NCBI GenBank assembly: GCA_017439085.1
Contig: JAFRTU010000016.1
Coordinates: 126,059-190,058 of the forward strand
DNA from: Clostridia bacterium
GTDB taxonomy: Bacteria > Bacillota > Clostridia > Christensenellales > Christensenellaceae
DNA length: 64,000 bases
Direction of reading: 5' to 3'
In this document: positions 35,071-43,584 of the stretch, piece by piece
Layout: each line of letters starts with the position of its first letter
Numbering within the stretch: position 1 is the first letter of the stretch
The notes under the pieces: model-generated
What the model was told of the DNA's origin: nothing
What the model saw: only the letters and a program-made list of their open reading frames with translations
Databases searched by the model: none
Program-made: the position numbers and the translations under genes

Positions 35071-35760
35071 ATGGATGATCAGCAGTTTAACAGCGGTGAC
35101 AGCTATATGTACTTTAAATACGGAGAAAAAGAAGTCGAATATTTGAAATCGAAGGATAAAAAGCTTTCGGAAGTGATCGATAAAGTCGGATACATCGAAA
35201 GAGGTGTAGACAGCGATCTGTTTTCATCTGTCATACATCATATCATAGGTCAGCAGATCTCTACGAAAGCACAGCGGACCATCTGGCAGCGCATGAACGA
35301 TACCTTTGGCGAGGTGACGGTCGAATCAATCGGAAATACGGATGTAAATGAATTGCAGTCCTTTGGCATGACATTCCGCAAGGCTGAATATATCAAACAG
35401 TTTTCAATGAAGATCATAAAAGGTGAATTTGACCTTGAAGCAGTGGGAAAAATGACAGATGAAGAGGCGGTCAAGGCGCTGATAAAACTGGAGGGTATCG
35501 GCGTCTGGACAGCAGAAATGATACTGCTGTTCTGCCTGCAGAGACCTGATGTATTGAGCTTTGACGATCTAGCCATTCAGCGTGGTATGCGCATGGTATA
35601 TCATCACAGAAAAATTGACAGAAAGCTGTTCGAAAAGTATCGGAGACGTCTTTCACCATATTGCAGCGTGGCCAGTCTGTATTTCTGGGCAGTAGCAGGA
35701 GGGGCAATACCGGATATGAAGGATTATGCACCGAAAAAGGGTTCAAAAAAGCGGAAATAA
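35071..35760 (+). CDS. alkA: DNA-3-methyladenine glycosylase II, HhH-GPD family
   Basis: 229 residues. It excises alkylated bases in base-excision repair. The helix-hairpin-helix is LEGIGVWTAEMILLF (~137-151) followed by the catalytic Asp in LSFDDLAIQRG; the upstream IIGQQISTKA helix is typical for AlkA. The ATG at 35071 has AAGGTCAGT upstream; a second ATG at 35107 also fits. The C-terminus is a basic tail KKGSKKRK. It has lower GC content than neighbours and lies beside a mobile-element relic, suggesting acquisition by transfer. Confidence 0.93.
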   Translation: MDDQQFNSGDSYMYFKYGEKEVEYLKSKDKKLSEVIDKVGYIERGVDSDLFSSVIHHIIGQQISTKAQRTIWQRMNDTFGEVTVESIGNTDVNELQSFGMTFRKAEYIKQFSMKIIKGEFDLEAVGKMTDEEAVKALIKLEGIGVWTAEMILLFCLQRPDVLSFDDLAIQRGMRMVYHHRKIDRKLFEKYRRRLSPYCSVASLYFWAVAGGAIPDMKDYAPKKGSKKRK

Positions 35761-35940
35761 ATAAGCGGTCCGGATGAGATACACAGGCCTTTTCAAAACA
35801 GGCAGAGCATTCCTGCACGGATAAACACCATCTGTCCTAAGATGGATATTTATAACTTATCTCCCTCACTTATTGTTTCAACCATTAGTTGACTATCTAT
35901 TGCAAGTATGCGAAAATGCCTGAAAACAAGGAGGTGATTA

Positions 35941-36592
35941 GTGTGATTAAGGTACTTTTTATCTGCCACGGCACTCTACTAACCGGTTGCTGAAATGCCC
36001 TGATTATCGCGGTTTGGCAGATATTATGACTGTGAATTTGCACCTTATTTGCACCCTTTAGTAACCAATCAATCCGGACTCCAATACAACGTTACTTAGC
36101 ATGCACATTGGCAAAAATGGAGAACGATGCCGATGTGCATCTTTTTGGCGCAAACGTGAAAAATGGATTGACTAATATTGGCGCAAGCGTGATAGATGTT
36201 TGGCTGCTATTGCCTATATTGCGATGGACAGGCTGTCGGGTGGGTTCATGACAATGTGCTCAGTCTGCGAGAAGTCGGTCTGGATTATCTTCCGGATGAT
36301 ATAAAGAGACCTGCTCCGGAGGATAAAATACAGGAATTGGTAATCCCGCTTGATTATGTAAATGCGGAATGGTTACCAAGGGCAGTTCTAGATACTGCCA
36401 ATATTAGAAGAAAGAGTTGAAATATTAAAGATACGGAGGTTGGTTTAGAAAGGAAAATTCCTTTTGAGGTGGTTGGGGGCATTATCATGCTTGATGTCTG
36501 CTGGGGCATTCCACCAACATGTCGTGAGAAACCGCGTAAATACGGGCGTTGATAGGATGGCACACATGAACTTGCACCTCGTTTGCACCTTA
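35941..36592. mobile_element. Relic of an integrated element inserted at the 5' end of the LMW-phosphatase gene
   Basis: At 35945-35973 the sequence GATTAAGG...ATCTGCCACGGCA repeats the first codons of the phosphatase gene at 36648-36676 (24 of 29 bases, last 13 identical). This copy has its own AAGGAGGTG ribosome site and reads MIKVLFICHG before running into foreign DNA and a stop. Near both ends a 22-base sequence GAATTTGCACCTTATTTGCACC (36034-36055) and a 19/22 match (36568-36589) occur in direct orientation. No integrase survives. The stretch between holds one short gene fragment. Confidence 0.65.
36196..36420 (+). pseudogene. Fragment resembling a TfoX-like domain protein
   Basis: 74 residues, FGCYCLYCDGQAVGWVHDN and then YVNAEWLPRAVLDTA, resemble the core and end of TfoX/Sxy N-terminal domains. 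About 30 expected N-terminal residues are missing and there is no ribosome site. The assignment is weak; another small-domain family is possible. It lies inside the relic. Confidence 0.35.
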
Positions 36593-36646
36593 AAAACAGG
36601 TCTGAAAACTCTAAAAAAATAAGCAAGTCAGGAGCAGAAAAACATT

Positions 36647-37108
36647 ATGATAAAAGTATTATTCATCTGCCACGGCAATATATGCAGATCACCCATGGCG
36701 GAGTATATAATGAAAAACATGCTTGAGAGCGAGCGCCTTACATGGGCAATTTCTTGTGATTCCGCCGCTACAAGCATGGAGGAGATAGGTCATGACATGT
36801 ATCCTCCTGCAAAAAGGAAGCTGTCGGAAGAAGGTATTCCTTTTGAGAGAAGACGTGCAAGGCAGATCACCCGTTCCGACTATGAGAAATATGACTATCT
36901 CATACTCATGGAGAGATACAACATAAGGAACGCCTTACGCATCTTCAGGGAAGATCCTGAAAACAAGCTGACTCTGATGAAGGACTATACAGGTGAAGGC
37001 GGAGACATCGCCGATCCATGGTATACGGGAGACTTCGACCTCACATATAAAGAGCTCGACCGGGGAATCAGAGCTCTGATAGAGCACATAAAAACGCATG
37101 ACCTTTAA
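36647..37108 (+). CDS. Low-molecular-weight protein-tyrosine phosphatase
   Basis: 153 residues. The P-loop CHGNICRS (nucleophile Cys9, Arg15) is at the N-terminus and the general-acid Asp sits in the DIADPWYTG motif (~residue 123). Such enzymes dephosphorylate tyrosine kinases and exopolysaccharide regulators, but none is encoded here. CAGGAGCAG precedes the ATG. Its upstream DNA was replaced by an integrated element; a second copy of its first ~10 codons survives at 35941. Confidence 0.94.
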   Translation: MIKVLFICHGNICRSPMAEYIMKNMLESERLTWAISCDSAATSMEEIGHDMYPPAKRKLSEEGIPFERRRARQITRSDYEKYDYLILMERYNIRNALRIFREDPENKLTLMKDYTGEGGDIADPWYTGDFDLTYKELDRGIRALIEHIKTHDL

Positions 37109-37121
37109 GATCATGCGTTTT
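37091..37121. terminator. Bidirectional terminator between phosphatase and acyl-CoA synthetase genes
   Basis: An 11-bp stem AAAACGCATGA/TCATGCGTTTT with a nine-base loop. The phosphatase stop codon lies in the loop. T-runs occur on both sides for the convergent genes. Confidence 0.9.
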
Positions 37122-37135
37122 TCGTTTAATTCTTT

Positions 37136-39424
37136 TTACAGCATATTCCTCATTATCTTGCCGCTCGTGGTCTTCGGCAGGGACTCCCTGAACTCTATGA
37201 TCCTCGGATACTTGTAAGGAGCTGTATTCTTCTTGACATAGTCCTGGATCTCTTTCTTCAGTTCATCCGTTCCCTCGGTCCCCTTTACGAGAACTATGCT
37301 GGCCTTGACGACCTGGCCCCTTATCTCATCAGGAGCTGCACTGACTCCGCACTCAAGCACATAAGGAAGCTCCATTATTACGTTCTCTATCTCGAAAGGC
37401 CCGATCCTGTAACCGGAGGATTTGATGACATCGTCCGCTCTTCCTACATACCAGTAGAATCCGTCCTCATCTCTCCATGCAAGGTCTCCGGTATGATACA
37501 TTCCGTCATGCCAGACTCTCTTCGTCATCTCCTCATCCCTGTAATATCCCCTGAACAGTCCGCATGGGATCTCCTTGTCCGTCCTTATGACTATCTCTCC
37601 CGGATCACCTGTGGCGACGGGCTTTCCTTCCGGATCCACGAGATCCACATCGTAGAGCGGCACCGGTTTTCCCATGGAGCCGAGCTTATGCTGGCCTCCG
37701 AAGAGGTTTCCGATGATGAGAGTGCTCTCTGTCTGGCCGAATCCCTCCATGACCTTGAGTCCCGTGGTCCTCTCCATCTGGCGGAAGACTTCGGGGTTCA
37801 GGGCTTCTCCTGCTATCGTAGCCTGTTCCACTGATGACATGTCGTACTTTGAAAGGTCTTCCTTTATCATCATCCTGTACATGGTAGGCGGGCAGCAGAG
37901 CGTGGTGATGTGGTACTTCTTGAACATGGGAAGTATATCAGCCGCATCGAACTTGTCGAAATCGTATACGAAAAGTGCGCCTTCACAGAGCCACTGTCCG
38001 TAGATCTTCCCCCAGGCCGCCTTTGCCCATCCGGTATCGGATATGGTGAGGTGGAGTCCCTGCGGGTTCACGCAGTGCCAGTAGTTAGCGGTGATGAAAT
38101 GACCGAGAGGATACTTGTAGTTATGTATGGCGGCCTTCGGATATCCGCTCGTTCCTGAGGTGAAATACATGAGCATCATGTCCTCTCCGCATGGAGCATC
38201 CTCCGTCCTTTCAAACTCATCCGAGAATCTCAGATATTCGGTATTGAAATCATGCCAGCCTTCTCTAGGAGCGTCCACGAGGATCTTGGTCCTGAGCGTC
38301 GGAGAATCCTTTTCCGCCTTTTCTATTCTTTCAGGATAGTCCTCATCGTTGCAGCATACGATTGCCGAGACTCCGGCCGTATTGAATCTGTAAGTATAGT
38401 CATGCTCCTGGAGCAGGAAGGTAGCAGGTATCGCTATGGCACCGATCTTATGGAGCGCCAGCATGCAGAACCAGAACTGATATCTCCTCTTCAGTACCAG
38501 CATGACTCTGTCTCCCCTCTTTATACCGAGGGAGAGGAAGTAGTTTGCAGTCCTGTTGGAGGCTCTTCTCATATCCTCGAAAGTGAGCCTCGTCTCCACC
38601 TTGTCCTTTGAGATGTGGAGCATCGCAAGCTTAGTAGGATCCCTCTTTGCAAGTCCGTCGACTATGTCAAAGGCAAAGTTGAACTTGTCCGTATTCTCGA
38701 ACCTGAGCGAGATGAGAGCTCCCCTTTCGTCCTCCTTCGGATGTATGAAGTTGTGATACAGTCTTCTGTATGGCTTTGTTACAGGCTCCGACTGTTTGTT
38801 CCTGTTCTCCTGGGCTACCTCGCGCTTCTCCGGTTCGATATCCGGATGGAGCACTATGGCATAGAAGATGCAGTCCTGCCCTCCTACGGCTATCATTCCG
38901 TGAGGCGTAGAGGAATCGAAGTATGCACAGTCACCGGGATTCAGGACCTCGGTATGCTCTCCTATCTGGAGCTTCATAGTGCCCGATACCACAAGGTCAC
39001 ATTCCTGGCCTATGTGGGTCGTGAGTTCTATGTCCTTATGCTCGGCCTCCTCGTTGTATATGATCCTCGTATAGAGGGGGTCTGCGATACGGTTCCTGAA
39101 TGAGGAAGCCATATTGTAGTAGATCATGCCATGAGCCTGTTCTATCTGCTGACCGTTCCCCTGTCTCGTGATCGTATATCCTCTGAGGTTCGGGCTCGTG
39201 CCCTGTATGAGGTCGGTGACGTCGACCTTCAAGGCCAGTGAGCATCTGTAGAGGAATGCGAAGGACATGTCGTGTTCTCCGTTCTCGCATGCCTGGTATT
39301 CGCTCATTGGGACGTCGGTCAGCTGGGCCATCTGCTCGATGGTGAGCCCCATTATCTCCCTCAAGTCCCTGATCCTCTTCGCCATCTCGATCAGTTTTAC
39401 GTTCAGACCGGTGAGTTGTTCCAT
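37136..39424 (-). CDS. HTH-cupin-acyl-CoA synthetase fusion protein
   Basis: 762 residues in three parts. Residues ~12-75 are an XRE helix-turn-helix (IRDLREIMGLTIEQMAQLTDV). Residues ~125-195 are a cupin (LVVSGTMKLQIGEHTEVLNPGDCAYFDSSTPHG). Residues ~225-762 are an AMP-forming acyl-CoA synthetase with YFTSGTSGYPKAA, GEGFGQTES-type A5, YHTGDLAWRDEDGF, RADDVIKSSGYRIGP and catalytic Lys in TTSGKIMR. The synthetase most resembles medium/branched-chain or aryl acid ligases (MACS type). HTH-cupin proteins normally sense a ligand and bind DNA, so this may be an enzyme that regulates by its own product or substrate. GGAGGAG precedes the ATG. Expression is controlled by the T-box leader directly upstream. 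Confidence 0.93.
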   Translation of the reverse strand: MEQLTGLNVKLIEMAKRIRDLREIMGLTIEQMAQLTDVPMSEYQACENGEHDMSFAFLYRCSLALKVDVTDLIQGTSPNLRGYTITRQGNGQQIEQAHGMIYYNMASSFRNRIADPLYTRIIYNEEAEHKDIELTTHIGQECDLVVSGTMKLQIGEHTEVLNPGDCAYFDSSTPHGMIAVGGQDCIFYAIVLHPDIEPEKREVAQENRNKQSEPVTKPYRRLYHNFIHPKEDERGALISLRFENTDKFNFAFDIVDGLAKRDPTKLAMLHISKDKVETRLTFEDMRRASNRTANYFLSLGIKRGDRVMLVLKRRYQFWFCMLALHKIGAIAIPATFLLQEHDYTYRFNTAGVSAIVCCNDEDYPERIEKAEKDSPTLRTKILVDAPREGWHDFNTEYLRFSDEFERTEDAPCGEDMMLMYFTSGTSGYPKAAIHNYKYPLGHFITANYWHCVNPQGLHLTISDTGWAKAAWGKIYGQWLCEGALFVYDFDKFDAADILPMFKKYHITTLCCPPTMYRMMIKEDLSKYDMSSVEQATIAGEALNPEVFRQMERTTGLKVMEGFGQTESTLIIGNLFGGQHKLGSMGKPVPLYDVDLVDPEGKPVATGDPGEIVIRTDKEIPCGLFRGYYRDEEMTKRVWHDGMYHTGDLAWRDEDGFYWYVGRADDVIKSSGYRIGPFEIENVIMELPYVLECGVSAAPDEIRGQVVKASIVLVKGTEGTDELKKEIQDYVKKNTAPYKYPRIIEFRESLPKTTSGKIMRNML

Positions 39425-39712
39425 ATCTCCTCCAAAAAAAAGACCCGTCTCATATCACATGAGACGGGTTAAGATCATTCTTATGTACCCGCGGTACCAC
39501 TCATATTGTGCCGAAGCACCACTTCACGTTCCATCAAACGCTATGCACTTACGCGGCAGTCACGGAAAGGGTCTACTGACAGAATTGCGTTCTTCCTTTC
39601 AGCTCGGGAGCTACTTCCTCATTCCTTGACCTGCTGCCTCGCACCATCCGGCAGTTCTCTTAAAGGTCGGCAGACGGGCCTCTCCTTCACAGCTTTTATA
39701 TTCGATTGTGCA
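39425..39712 (-). promoter_or_regulatory. T-box riboswitch leader upstream of the acyl-CoA synthetase fusion
   Basis: Read on the minus strand, this leader contains the near-invariant T-box TGGTACCGCGG (39489-39499), the stem I distal-loop motif GGATGGTGCGA (39639-39649) flanked by CTGCC/GGCAG, a CAGTAGACCC element (39569-39578) and a terminator. The T-box can pair with the terminator's 5' arm to form the antiterminator. Uncharged tRNA should therefore switch the gene on. The lower stem (GGAG with CTCC at 39607-39610) suggests GUA (Val) at 39612-39614 as specifier, but the usual AGUA/GAA S-turn is not clear, so the amino acid is uncertain. Confidence 0.9.
39443..39469 (-). terminator. T-box-controlled intrinsic terminator
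   Basis: An 11-bp stem ACCCGTCTCAT/ATGAGACGGGT with a five-base loop, followed by eight T residues that run directly into the ribosome site of the synthetase gene. Confidence 0.93.
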
Positions 39713-39715
39713 GTT

Positions 39716-39744
39716 ATTTTATATCACCCGTTTTTGAGTGTCAA
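39716..39744 (-). promoter_or_regulatory. Sigma-A promoter of the T-box leader
   Basis: Minus-strand TTGACA (39739-39744), 17-bp spacer, TAAAAT (39716-39721). It places the transcript start just ahead of T-box stem I. Confidence 0.8.
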
Positions 39745-39791
39745 CAACACTATGTAAATAATTCGCCTGATTTTTAGGTTATCCGTGCCCC

Positions 39792-41705
39792 TTATTCCAG
39801 TTCAAAGGCTCCGGTATAGAGCTGATAGTAGACTCCCTTCATGTTAAGGAGATCGTCATGCGTTCCTCTCTCTATAATCCTTCCGTGATCCAGCACCATT
39901 ATGGCGTTGCTGTTCCTGACGGTAGAGAGCCTGTGGGCTATCACGAACACAGTCCTTCCCTTCATGAGGTTGTCCATGCCCTTCTGTACGAGAGCCTCAG
40001 TCCTCGTGTCGATGGAACTCGTAGCCTCGTCAAGTATCATGACGGGCGGATCGGCTACAGCTGCTCTCGCTATGGAGATGAGCTGTCTCTGTCCCTGGGA
40101 GAGCTGGGAACCGTTGTTCGTGAGCATTGTGTCATATCCTTCAGGCAGCCTCGTGATGAAGTCATCGGCATTTGCGAGCTTTGCAGCCCTTATGCAGTCC
40201 TCATCGGAAGCATCGAGATTCCCGTATCTTATGTTCTCCATGACTGTTCCCGTGAACAGGTTCACGTCCTGGAGGACTATGCCGAGGGACCTTCTGAGAT
40301 CCGGCTTCTTTATCTTGTTGATGTTTATGCCGTCATACCTGATCTTGCCGTCAGGGATGTCATAGAACCTGTTTATGAGGTTCGTTATGGTGGTCTTGCC
40401 CGCACCCGTAGCTCCCACGAAGGCTATCTTCTGACCGGGCTTAGCATAGAGCGATATGTCGAACAGCACCTGTTTTTCCGGGACATATCCGAAATCCACA
40501 TGTTCCATGACCACGTCGCCCTTAAGCTCCGTATAGGTAGTGGTGCCGTCAGCCTTATGGAAATGCTTCCACGCCCAGAGACCTGTATGCTCCTTCGCTT
40601 CTCTTATTTCTCCGTTCTCATCCCTTACGGCGTTAACGAGAGTGACATAGCCCTCATCGGCTTCTGGCTCTTCATCGATTATCTCGAATACTCTCGCCGC
40701 TCCTGCAAGGCTCAGCGCGATTATCGAGGCGTTCATGGAGATCTCCCTTGTACTGAAGGACAGCTGCCTCGACATTCCGAGGAATGAGATTATCGTTCCT
40801 ATCGTGAGCTCGCCGAATCCTTTGAGAGACAGGTTCCTTATGCCCGAAACGAACAGTATTCCTCCGATGAAGGCAAGCACGACATACAGAATGTTTCCCA
40901 TGTTTCCGAGGATCGGTCCCAGCACGTTTCCGTTCTTGTTGGCATTGACACCGTCGTCATAGAGTTTGTCGTTCAGCTTTACGAAATCCTTCTTGGTCTC
41001 TTCCTCATGGCAGAAGACCTGGACCACCTTCTGGCCCTGTATCATCTCCTCTATGAATCCCTCTTCATTTGCCAGGGACTCCTGCTGCTGCTTCATGTAC
41101 TTTGCGCTCCTGCCTCCGAAGCGTTTTGTCATGAGCATCATGCCTACGAGCATCACTCCGACTATAAGGGTCATCCAGATGCTGTAGGACAGCATCGTGT
41201 AAATGACGGAGAGCATCGCGAGCCCTGATGAGATGATCCCCGGGAAGCTCCTTGATATGAACTGTCTTATGGAGTCGATGTCGTTCGTATATGCTGACAT
41301 TATGTCGCCGTTCAGGTGTGTGTCGAAGAAGCGGATCGGGAGCTGTTCCATATTCCTGAACATCTCATTTCTGAGCTTCTGCATCGTTCCCTGCGTTATC
41401 TCGGCACTTAAGTGGCTGTTTATCCAGTTGCCCGCCACTCCGAGGGCATAGATTATCATCATCCGGATGAGTATCGCGCTCATCTGAGGCATTACGGCCT
41501 CCAAGCCCTTGTCCATTCCCGGAACTATACATTCGTCTATGAGCCTTTTAAGGTAAGTGCTGCCTATGACGCTCGAGGTCGAAGAGAAGATTATGCAGAC
41601 GAGGACTATGAAGGACTTAAGGGGATAGTTCCCGATCATGTACTTCACGAGCCTTCCGAAGGTACCCTTTTTCACAGGTCTTTTTTCACGCATCCTGCGT
41701 TCCAT
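39792..41705 (-). CDS. ABC exporter half-transporter with canonical ATP site (subunit B)
   Basis: 637 residues: six-helix exporter domain then ATPase. It has Walker A GATGAGKTT, Walker B VMILDEATSSID with catalytic Glu, and switch His in VIAHRLSTVRN. The signature is LSQGQRQL, departing from LSGGQ. A ~40-residue insertion precedes the ATPase (ENGEIREAKEHTGLW region). It pairs with the 41686-43446 product, forming a heterodimer of the LmrCD/TM287-288 type. The ATG at 41705 has GGAGGAAGACG upstream and overlaps the partner gene by 20 nt. Confidence 0.94.
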   Translation of the reverse strand: MERRMREKRPVKKGTFGRLVKYMIGNYPLKSFIVLVCIIFSSTSSVIGSTYLKRLIDECIVPGMDKGLEAVMPQMSAILIRMMIIYALGVAGNWINSHLSAEITQGTMQKLRNEMFRNMEQLPIRFFDTHLNGDIMSAYTNDIDSIRQFISRSFPGIISSGLAMLSVIYTMLSYSIWMTLIVGVMLVGMMLMTKRFGGRSAKYMKQQQESLANEEGFIEEMIQGQKVVQVFCHEEETKKDFVKLNDKLYDDGVNANKNGNVLGPILGNMGNILYVVLAFIGGILFVSGIRNLSLKGFGELTIGTIISFLGMSRQLSFSTREISMNASIIALSLAGAARVFEIIDEEPEADEGYVTLVNAVRDENGEIREAKEHTGLWAWKHFHKADGTTTYTELKGDVVMEHVDFGYVPEKQVLFDISLYAKPGQKIAFVGATGAGKTTITNLINRFYDIPDGKIRYDGININKIKKPDLRRSLGIVLQDVNLFTGTVMENIRYGNLDASDEDCIRAAKLANADDFITRLPEGYDTMLTNNGSQLSQGQRQLISIARAAVADPPVMILDEATSSIDTRTEALVQKGMDNLMKGRTVFVIAHRLSTVRNSNAIMVLDHGRIIERGTHDDLLNMKGVYYQLYTGAFELE

Positions 41706-43446
41706 CGTCTTCCTCCTTTCCCTTCACCTGGGAATCATAGACTTCCCTGTAGATCCCTCCGAGTTCAAGGAGCTCTTCATGGCTTCCCTGCTCGGCTATC
41801 TTTCCGCCTTCCAGTACTACGGTGAAATCGGCATGTTCAACGGAAGAGATCCTCTGGGCGATGATTATCTTCGTTGTGTCCGGTATCTCCTTTTCAAACG
41901 CCCTCTGTATCAGCGCATCCGTTCTGGTATCGACTGCAGACGTGGAGTCATCAAGTATCAGTATCTTCGGTTTCTTCAAAAGCGCTCTTGCTATGCAGAG
42001 CCTCTGCTTTTGTCCTCCGGACACGTTGTTGCCTCCCTGCTCTATCATGTAATCATAGCCGCCGGGGAAGGTATTGATGAACTCATCTGCCTGGGCGAGA
42101 CGGCATATCCTCTCTATCTCCTCATCCGAAGCATCCTTGTTGCCCCATCTGAGGTTCTCCTTTATCGTTCCCTTGAAGAGCACGTTCTTCTGAAGGACCA
42201 CCGATACCGCATCCCTCAGGGAGGTGAGATCGTAATCCCTTACATCCTCTCCCCCGACCTTTACGGAGCCTTTGCTCACGTCATACAGTCTCGAGATGAG
42301 CTGTATAAGGGTCGATTTGGAGGACCCTGTGCTTCCTATTATTCCGACTGTCGCGCCTGAAGGGATATGAAGGTCTATGTCCTCGAGGGCATATCTCTTC
42401 GAGCCTTCCTTATATGCAAAGGAGACGTTTTCGAAATCGATCGAACCATCCTTTACCTCCGTAAGTCCGTTCTCCGGACTCTCTACGGAAGGCTCATGCT
42501 CCAGCACCTCCGCTATCCTCTCTGCAGACTCCCCTGCCATGGAGATCATGACGAATATCATGGTCACCATCACTACCTGGGACAGTATCTGCACTCCGTA
42601 GGTTATGAGGGATGACAGGTCTCCCGTGGAAAGCGAGCTGCCTCCCGAGGAGATTATTAGCCTTGCTCCGAAGTAATCCACCAGTAGCAGGGCCAGATAT
42701 ATGCTGAAGTTGGTGACCGGGATCCCTATGATCCTGTCGACCTTGATGAAATCCCTTGCGACCTCTCCCGATATCTTCTCGAACTTCTCCTGCTCGTATT
42801 CTTCTCTCACGAAGCTCTTCACGACCCTTATGCCGTTCACGTTCTCCTGAACGGATTCGTTCATGCTGTCGTATCTCTTGAATATCTTGTCGAAATACGG
42901 GATTATCCACCTGAGTGCGAATATGAAGATCCCCAGCAGGAACGGGAATATGGCAAGAAAGATGAGGGACATCCTGACGGAGATGGTCATTGCCATTATT
43001 ATCGAGAATATCATCATGAGGGGCACCCTTATGGCGATCCTTATGATCTCCTGGAAAGCTCCCTGAACGCTCGAGATGTCAGTGGTCATCCTTGTCACGA
43101 GAGACGAGGATGAGAACCTGTCTATGTCGGCAAACGAGAAGGTCTGTATCTTGAAGAACAGATCCTCCCTCAGGTTCTTGGCGAAGCCTCCGGATGCCAC
43201 TGCCGCCTTTCTAGCGGACATGACCCCGCAGAACAGAGAACAGGCTGAGAGTATTATCAGCATGGAACCGTACTTGATCACCGGATCCAGCGACTCTCCC
43301 GTCATCTCGTCTATGAGCTTTGACATCACGAATGGTATGAGACACTCAAGAAGAGTCTCCCCTATGATGAACAGGGGGGCCAACAGTGTCTCCTTTTTGT
43401 ATTCTCTGATGCTTCTCGTCAGTATCTTAATCTTTTTAAGCATCAA
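41686..43446 (-). CDS. ABC exporter half-transporter with degenerate ATP site (subunit A)
   Basis: 586 residues, six-helix exporter domain plus ATPase. Walker A reads GSTGSSKST, Walker B LILDDSTSAVD has Asp in place of the catalytic Glu, and the switch position in IIAQRISSV is Gln in place of His. The signature LCIARAL is preceded by the normal VSGGQKQR. These changes mark the degenerate subunit of a heterodimeric multidrug-type exporter. Together with LSQGQ in the partner, exactly one of the two composite sites should hydrolyse ATP. Substrate unknown. Confidence 0.94.
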   Translation of the reverse strand: MMLKKIKILTRSIREYKKETLLAPLFIIGETLLECLIPFVMSKLIDEMTGESLDPVIKYGSMLIILSACSLFCGVMSARKAAVASGGFAKNLREDLFFKIQTFSFADIDRFSSSSLVTRMTTDISSVQGAFQEIIRIAIRVPLMMIFSIIMAMTISVRMSLIFLAIFPFLLGIFIFALRWIIPYFDKIFKRYDSMNESVQENVNGIRVVKSFVREEYEQEKFEKISGEVARDFIKVDRIIGIPVTNFSIYLALLLVDYFGARLIISSGGSSLSTGDLSSLITYGVQILSQVVMVTMIFVMISMAGESAERIAEVLEHEPSVESPENGLTEVKDGSIDFENVSFAYKEGSKRYALEDIDLHIPSGATVGIIGSTGSSKSTLIQLISRLYDVSKGSVKVGGEDVRDYDLTSLRDAVSVVLQKNVLFKGTIKENLRWGNKDASDEEIERICRLAQADEFINTFPGGYDYMIEQGGNNVSGGQKQRLCIARALLKKPKILILDDSTSAVDTRTDALIQRAFEKEIPDTTKIIIAQRISSVEHADFTVVLEGGKIAEQGSHEELLELGGIYREVYDSQVKGKEEDDGTQDA

Positions 43447-43543
43447 TTACCTCCGTTATCCTTTCTATTTCATTGTGTTATTTTTTATATTTTACCTGTT
43501 ATTTTCAGTACCGTGTAAGTAAACTCAATTAAAAGAAGAAAAG

Positions 43544-43565
43544 GCCGCAGTCCTGGGACTGCGGC
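43544..43565 (-). terminator. Terminator of the 43585-44358 lipoprotein gene
   Basis: The stem GCCGCAGTC/GACTGCGGC with loop CTGG is followed on the minus strand by TTTTCTTCTTTT. Confidence 0.9.
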
Positions 43566-43584
43566 ATGTATCCCGTCAATATGT

